Assembly (NCBI GenBank): GCA_024663395.1
Contig: JANFAH010000003.1
Coordinates: 4,216,001 to 4,280,000, forward strand
DNA: 64,000 nt
Origin: Pisolithus tinctorius
Lineage: Eukaryota > Basidiomycota > Agaricomycetes > Boletales > Pisolithaceae
Direction: 5' to 3'
Shown: one piece after another, positions 58,591-64,000 of the stretch
How positions within the stretch are numbered: the stretch's first letter is position 1
How the letters are laid out: every line of letters starts with the position of its first letter
Notes under the pieces: model-generated
What the model was told of the DNA's origin: nothing
Database searches by the model: none
The model's input: the letters and a program-made list of their open reading frames with translations, nothing else
Made by a program: the position numbers and the translations under genes

Positions 58591-60584
58591 CCAAACACCC
58601 GAGGGAGGGAGTTGGCACTACAGCTGCTAAACAGCGTGCAGCAGGGGAGGTGAGCTGCAAGGAGTCAATCGGGCGTGCCAAACCCAAGGTCGCGGCTGAG
58701 CAATGCAAATGCAAGGCTGTTGAGCCAGCACCGGACCTAACTCCTCAGATGGAAGCACGCACCGCCAAGAATCTACTACAAACACCTACCAAGTACAGTC
58801 AACCTACACTCCCTACGACAAACTACATACCAGAGTCACCAACTGAGCAGGGACGAGTACCGCTCGAGGGGGAGAATGATGGTAATGCGAGCGGCTATGC
58901 AAATGGCCAGAACACCAGTGCAAAGGATCTTCGAGGTCACACGAACAAGTCAGCTGGTAGTGAGAGCCATCAGCGCGCGATTACGAAGATGCTGGAAGTG
59001 TCAAGGGTCAGCAGCAGAACAGCCAAGAATGGGAACGATGCACCAAAAGTGGGAGCACAGCCAGTCAAGGCTGAAAACAACCAGGACAGTGGTGGCAGTG
59101 GCAACACTGGCCCACACAGAGTCGAGGAAACGTCACTACCCATGGCTGCAACTCAGTACACCTATGGAGACACCCTCAACAGGCCGGAGCTGCACAGCAG
59201 TGCACCTGGAGGCGCAGGACTGCGCATCGAGCAAGGTTGCACACTGGCAATAACGAATGAGACCTGTAGGTGTCAGTACACACCAGAGGAGCGCCCGAAG
59301 GAAGGAATCGGCACTACGGCTGTTGAACAGCACGCAGTGGGGTCCAGCGAGATGCAAGAGGTCAAGACGCTGCGAAGTGAGCACAACTGTGCACCGGCAG
59401 TACCACAAGAATTCTACGTGCATCGGTGCACGCTCGAGGGCACACCTGATGGCAGTAGAGGGCCAGAAGTGCACGGAGGCACTGAAACTTCCCAGCCAGT
59501 CAGTAGAGATGTCAAAGGGAGCGCGACAAGGCTGGAGACAGGGCCTACCAGCGCTAAGACAGCCAAGGCACGAGCATGCCTGCTGGACATAGAGTCAGGG
59601 CCAAGGGAGGCCAGTGCCAAGGGGAGCATGCAAGATGAGAGTGGCGCAGACGACACAACGAGCAACGATGCCGTTGACACACTTGGAGTCAAGACGAGGA
59701 TGCTGGCTGAGAGCAGCATTCAGTACTGCGACAGAGACTGGTCGCCAAGCACAAGAAACGTACCTACATCGTCAATACCACCTATGGGATGTGTGGAACA
59801 CGCCTGCAGGACCTCTGTACCGAAACGTCGATGTGGACGCATCAAGTTCGAGGTTCTGGGACGAGAATCCACTTTCGAAGGCATCAAAAGGCTGTTTGAG
59901 GTGTTAGGCACAATCACACCAGTTGCGGCGAGCATGGAGAGTGAGATGCTTGATGGTGGTGATGGCGAACGAGGTGACGATGATGGCATAGCTAGCAGCG
60001 GCAATGGCGACTCGGAGCGAGTCGGAGAAGCGGTGCTACCTGGAGAGGCTAGTCAGCATGACGGCCGAAGCACGAACACAAAAGATAACATACCTGTGTC
60101 GTCAAAACCACCTACGGAGTGCATGGAGCACCTCCATGGAACCTACAGGCCAAGGCGTCGACGTGGATGCATCAAAATGGTACCTAGAGAGGTCAGTGGA
60201 GTCGAAACGAGGCGAGATGCCCCCCAGGATCCATGTTACCGTAGCCAAGCCCTCGTGAAACGCCTTGAGGCACGCAGGACCACGCTGAGTCGACTTCGGG
60301 ACTCCAAGGATGCATGGACGGCTGAACAGTATATATTCGAGCGAGCGAGCGCACTCGCGAGGCTTGCGCAGTGGCTGGAAGACGCGACAAGCCGACGCGC
60401 GACCGTACGCAGCGCGATTACATAATCAGGCGACGCGCCAACATCGCACGCACACAAGTCAAGCTGCACACCAAAAATTCGCATATTTCGTTGCACATTT
60501 GATTATACATTTGGTATATTTCATTTCTGATACTTTGGGCTATGTTTTACCTTTTAGTTTTACCCCGTGCTGTTTCAGGGGGAG

Positions 60585-60751
60585 TGTTGGAGTGAAATGA
60601 CCCCTGTCCTTACTTGGACTTAGGCACGTGATCGTGTCGCTTACATAAGCTGTTAGAGCGCACCCATACACTAGTAAAATTTACCTAGTCCCTCAGTAGC
60701 TTGACAGACTACTGAGGGTGAGTACACTTCTACATAGATAGAATACCCTTA
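60585..60751 (+). repeat. 3' LTR of element C, truncated by the Harbinger insertion
   Basis: It matches the first 167 bp of 50467-50750 with a few transitions. The match stops after CCCTTA, whose TTA is the expected target site of a PIF/Harbinger transposon. The rest of the LTR should lie beyond the window end. Confidence 0.88.
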
Positions 60752-60785
60752 TGGGCCCGAACGGTAGCGGAATTTCCGCTTCCTT

Positions 60786-62300
60786 ATGCAAAACATATAC
60801 AAACCAACTCTGTGCAGAGTTCAGCGGACTTCTAAGTTGATACTCGGCTGTGGTCACACGGCAATCGACCTCATACGCCACTATGCCATCAAGACCATTG
60901 CTATGGTCGAGAATCGCCTTATCGCCGCGAGGGACGAGAACAATTTGGACGAGGAGGATGAAGATTCTGATACTTCGTCTGATATCGCTCGGAGGGTGCT
61001 AGTCTTGCAGCAGATCCGGAACTACGCGGTGGTCGCCGCTACACTCAGTCTATACCAGGCTGCAGTCTCAACACTTCGAAGCGCTACCCCAGAACCTTAC
61101 CATACGTCTGCTCTTTCAGGCCAGGGCTGGCTAAATGAGTTGCTTAATGGGCACCCCAAGCGGATCAGAACTGAGCTCGGCATCCACAAACATATCTTCC
61201 TCAGGCTGATATCTATCCTTCGTGAAGGGGATCTCCAAGATTCAAAGAATGTCACGTTAGAGGAGCAGCTGGCGATTTTCCTGTACGCAATGGTGACAGG
61301 CTTATCGGCTCGGCACATCGGTGAGCGATTCCAACGCTCGATGGATACAATATCACGGTGAGTGCACTGTCGTTTGGATTGAAATTCTGCTAAACTTTAC
61401 CCAGGTATTTTAAACGAATGCTCCATGCATTCTCCGAGGGTCGCATTTATACCACATACGTTCGCCTTCCCAGAGCCGATTCACCAGTCCCCAGTCGTAT
61501 CGCCACCAATCCCAAATTTTATCCGTACTTCAAAGACGCCATAGGTGCCCTCGATGGTACACACATCGCATGTGCGCCATCCGCAAGTGAACGAGACCTT
61601 ATGCGCAACCGCAAGGGTTTCTTATCTCAAAACTGTCTCGTCGCATGTTCATTCGATGGTATCATCACATACGTTCTCAGAGGCTGGGAAGGGTCGGCTG
61701 CTGATGCCACGGTCTACCACAACGCCCGCTTGCGGGACTTTGCTATTCCTGATGGGCGGTATTACCTTGCTGATGCGGGGTATCCGTCAACTCCACAGCT
61801 ACTCGTACCGTACCGCGGCCAACGCTATCATTTGGCTGAGTGGGGGCGAGCCAATCTACGGTAAGTACCACTACATTTTTATGTGCGTTTGATTCTCATT
61901 TATTCCCTACAGGCCGAGGGATGGAAAAGAGCTTTTCAACCTTCGCCACGCCATGCTCCGAAACGACATCGAGCGTAACTTCGGAGTTATAAAGCGACGT
62001 TTTCGAACCCTCGTTCTCCCACCCGAATATGACATGGCAATCCAGTCCCGCTTGCCTGCGGTGGCATGCTGTGTTCACAATATCATCCGCCTCCACGATC
62101 CTGACGACGTTGACATGCCAGATCCCGACGAATTTGATGAAGATGACAGGCCACTTTTAACATCTGAAGAAACGGACGTCGGAAGCTTGCAAGATACTCC
62201 GTTGAACGCTGGGTCGCGTAGTCAGATGAATGCCGTGCGTGACACGATTGCAGCACAAATGTGGGAAGATTATCGCGCTGAGCTCGCAAGAAGGGGTTGA
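60786..62300 (+). CDS. PIF/Harbinger transposase (DDE)
   Basis: Three exons: 60786-61357, 61405-61860 and 61913-62300, with GTGAGT/CCAG and GTAAGT/ACAG borders that keep the frame. The protein is about 470 residues. A helical N-terminus (HPKRIRTELGIHKHIFLRLI, LEEQLAIFLYAMVTGLSARH) precedes the DDE_4-type core: D in DAIGALDGTHIACAPS, D in GWEGSAADATVYHNARL, ADAGYP after it, and E in NDIERNFGVIKRRFRTL. An acidic tail ends at 62300. It cuts and joins the element ends at TWA sites and needs the Myb-like partner. Domain order and length match family members. The ATG could also be a few codons downstream. Confidence 0.93.
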
Positions 62301-62457
62301 TTCAGTAGTTCAGTAGCTAGTTTTGCATATTATCCATGTATCACTACGTCGCCCTCAAATTTCATCCATGTCTTATCCGCTCTCAATTTTCACGCTTGCA
62401 TGGCAATTTTAAAACAGTGGTGATTGCTGTATAGACGCACAAGTACAAACGAACTAC

Positions 62458-63978
62458 TTATTTCCCCCCCAAATTTGCATATTCTGGAACCTCGTAGCCA
62501 GCGGCCTCAAGCCTCATCTTAACCCACAACATTCGGTATGTTGCCAACTGAGCGGCGGCGTTCTTGTAACCCGCGACATAGGAGGATTTCTCTTCAAACA
62601 ACATTTGCAAGTGGACTAGGTTCCACTCCGAAAGGTTCTTCTCAAGCTCAAACATCAACGCGCATGCTTTGTCGAGACTTCGGCCCTTGGAATTGTTGAG
62701 AGTGGCAAGCGTCTTGGAGGTACTGTCTTGCACACCGGACATCAGATCCTGCACCGCATCTTCAAGGCCAGCCGTCTGCGAGCGCTGCTTCCGAGAACCG
62801 CTGGAACTTCCCTGGGAAGCCGCTGTGGATGTGGTGTCGAGCCCGGCAGTGGCGTCGCTTTTGCGCTTCTTGCCGCGAGACGACAAACTAGATGATGGAT
62901 TGATGGAAGTGCTTACTGATGTCATTGCGGAGGACGGTGGTGATGTAGGAATGGACGAAGGGGAAACCGTCAGGCCAGGCAGGGACACAGGTGGCACACC
63001 GGACAGGGCCTGTGAAATACCCTGTGGTACAGGCGTACCTTGAACGTTTACGGCGGGCTGCACACTCCAGGGAGTCTGCGTGATTTGATGTTGATTAGGG
63101 AACCCGGATTGATCCTGCACAAAGGTAAACTGTGCGGCGGGTTGCACAGGCGGTAGCTGATACTGCGTATGAGGATGTGTGAACGGTAGCTGATGCTGCA
63201 CAGCAGGCTGCGGGAATGATGGTGGTGTGGGGAGTTGCATAGATGCGAGCTGAGGCGATATGACAGGGTGCGCGATGGAGCTGGGAAAATCGGATGACGT
63301 GGAAGTAGAAGCCCAGGACCTTTGGGTGGGGGGTCGGGCACCGGCGGCATGGTGTGCATTGGTGCCCCTCGCCTTGTCAGGAAGGGCAAGGTCTCGCATA
63401 CGATCGAAGTATTTGAAGCCCGTGTTTCGGTATTGGGCAGTATCTGGCCGATTCTAGGGGAAGGTCAAGGATTTTTGCGCCACACCATGAAAAAATCTCA
63501 GACATACCTCGACGACATCATCCATCACGAGCTGCCCTGCCTCAGTTATGACATCAGCACCTCTTGCTGCTGAATATGCGAGCCCTGATCCCCTTGCAAC
63601 AGCTAAAGCTGCATAGTAATCCCGTTTCAGCTTTGTATGAGATGAGTGATACCAAACGCAAGGATAAATCAATAAACGCACACTTTCCCACTTGTCATAA
63701 CAGCTTTTCGCAGTTTTATGGTAGCCATTGGCTTGGACAGGTAACCGAGATACCAAATTGTTGAAGTGCCCTAGTTGAAAGACCATACGATCACCTGCCT
63801 TGGGTCGGATTTCCTCCACAAAATCGAGAAGCATCTCAACATCTGTATGGGGCCATACAGCTCGCAACTTCGGCTGAGGCTCAGAGCTCGAACTGACTGA
63901 CGGAGCCTTTCCTTTTGACCCAGAACCCCTACCTTCCATCTTACTGCGAAGTCGATGTGAGCGGCGGGTTGGGGACAC
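62458..63978 (-). CDS. Myb/SANT-like DNA-binding partner of the Harbinger transposase
   Basis: The ATG at 63978 starts a basic, Ser-rich leader, then a Myb/SANT-like trihelix domain (VWPHTDVEMLLDFVEEIRPK, GHFNNLVSRLPVQANGYH, CYDKWESVRLLIYP, residues 40-110). An intron (GTATGTCTG to CCCCTAG, near 63510-63456) joins it to FKYFDRMRDLALPDKARG. The remainder is a Gln/Pro/Ser-rich low-complexity region with a nuclear-localisation-like GKKRKSDA. A C-terminal helix bundle (KACALMFELEKNLSEWNLVH, LATYRMLWVKMRLEAAGY) ends at 62458. In Harbinger systems this protein recruits the transposase to the element ends and to the nucleus. It is convergent with the transposase gene. Confidence 0.88.
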
Positions 63979-64000
63979 GGAATGGTCTAGCCTGCGATAA

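Larger units (their letters stand above)
50755..60425 (+). pseudogene. Gag-like protein of element C, interrupted by the copia element
   Basis: The frame runs from ATG 50755 (or 50788) through a copia-type gag domain (FIYIPELKTNRRNWKEYHTK, then HEMFNYLATTYGDPNP). It passes two TGA codons near 51205 and 51217, then a long hydrophilic, Ser/Thr/Glu/Ala-rich region to 51837. It continues in the same frame at 58596 after the insertion and its CCAAA duplication, to TAA-type termination at 60425. The C-terminal part ends with an Arg/Ala/Leu-rich helical region (SALARLAQWLEDATSRRAT). The combined length is over 900 codons, far beyond a normal gag, and has repeated CRYTPEE/EGTPDG-like units but no zinc knuckle or enzyme. 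The long tail has no known function. Confidence 0.75.
50467..60751 (+). mobile_element. Gag-only LTR element C (copia-like, apparently non-autonomous), split by a copia insertion
   Basis: A 284-bp 5' LTR (50467-50750, starting TGTTGGAGTG and ending TTCTTCA) is followed by a primer-binding site. The 3' LTR begins at 60585 after a purine tract (TTTCAGGGGGAG) and is cut at 60751 by the Harbinger insertion at TTA. The internal region has one long gag-like ORF and no RT, integrase or protease that I can find. Removing the copia element leaves about 3.5 kb. The gag start and the primer site match the copia element nearby, which could have supplied enzymes in trans. Confidence 0.82.
60752..64000 (+). 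mobile_element. PIF/Harbinger DNA transposon (right end outside the window)
   Basis: The element begins TGGGCCCGAACGGTAGCGG directly after TTA inside an LTR. It carries the two-gene set that defines the superfamily: a DDE transposase on the plus strand and a Myb/SANT-like protein on the minus strand, convergent, with 157 bp between them. The right inverted repeat is not reached by 64000. Both genes read without stops, so the copy may be functional. Confidence 0.9.

Noticed and set aside
1..64000. CRISPR arrays, operons, ribosome-binding sites
   Set aside because: The DNA is eukaryotic nuclear; repeats are LTRs, TIRs and low-complexity coding repeats, with no regularly spaced short repeats.

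Overview
The window is fungal nuclear DNA, most likely from an Agaricomycete (Basidiomycota). Host genes have many short introns, the repeats are dominated by chromodomain Ty3/gypsy and Ty1/copia retrotransposons, and one gene has the F-box plus propeller architecture common in mushrooms. I cannot name the species. About two thirds of the 64 kb is mobile DNA. | Layout. (1) 26-15628 is a decayed minus-strand Ty3/gypsy element (A). It holds a second, nested gypsy element (B, 2022-10202, 5-bp target duplication TGAAG) and a solo LTR of a third family (11422-11997, duplication GGTGC). (2) 16238-27791 is a host block: a WD40 protein, a gene-poor 3 kb, an RWD/DUF1115 gene, an SR/Tra2-like RNA-binding protein, histidyl-tRNA synthetase and a choline/ethanolamine phosphotransferase. 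The last four carry repeated single-base frameshifts, so they are either consensus errors or a decaying block. (3) 28026-44146 is a nearly perfect 16.1-kb palindrome made of two head-to-head copies of one ~7.97-kb terminal-inverted-repeat element with a 175-bp spacer. Each copy carries four genes: an integrase-type DDE recombinase, a BTB/POZ protein, a possible double-stranded beta-helix protein and a Ser-rich protein, plus a tRNA-like A/B-box segment. This is the best candidate for an undescribed system. (4) 44401-49881 has an F-box/propeller gene and a DUF2235 alpha/beta-hydrolase gene. (5) 50467-64000 is a second nest: a gag-only LTR element (C) split by a Ty1/copia element (51838-58590, duplication CCAAA), which itself contains an orphan LTR fragment. 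The 3' LTR of C is cut by a PIF/Harbinger DNA transposon (60752 to the window end) encoding a DDE transposase and a Myb/SANT-like partner. | How it works together. The host genes are unrelated housekeeping or lineage genes between TE nests. Within nests, boundaries, target duplications, primer-binding sites and polypurine tracts are readable and give a relative order of insertion. In-frame TGA codons and transition-rich LTR differences point to methylation-type decay of the older LTR elements, while the palindromic element and the Harbinger element keep near-intact genes.
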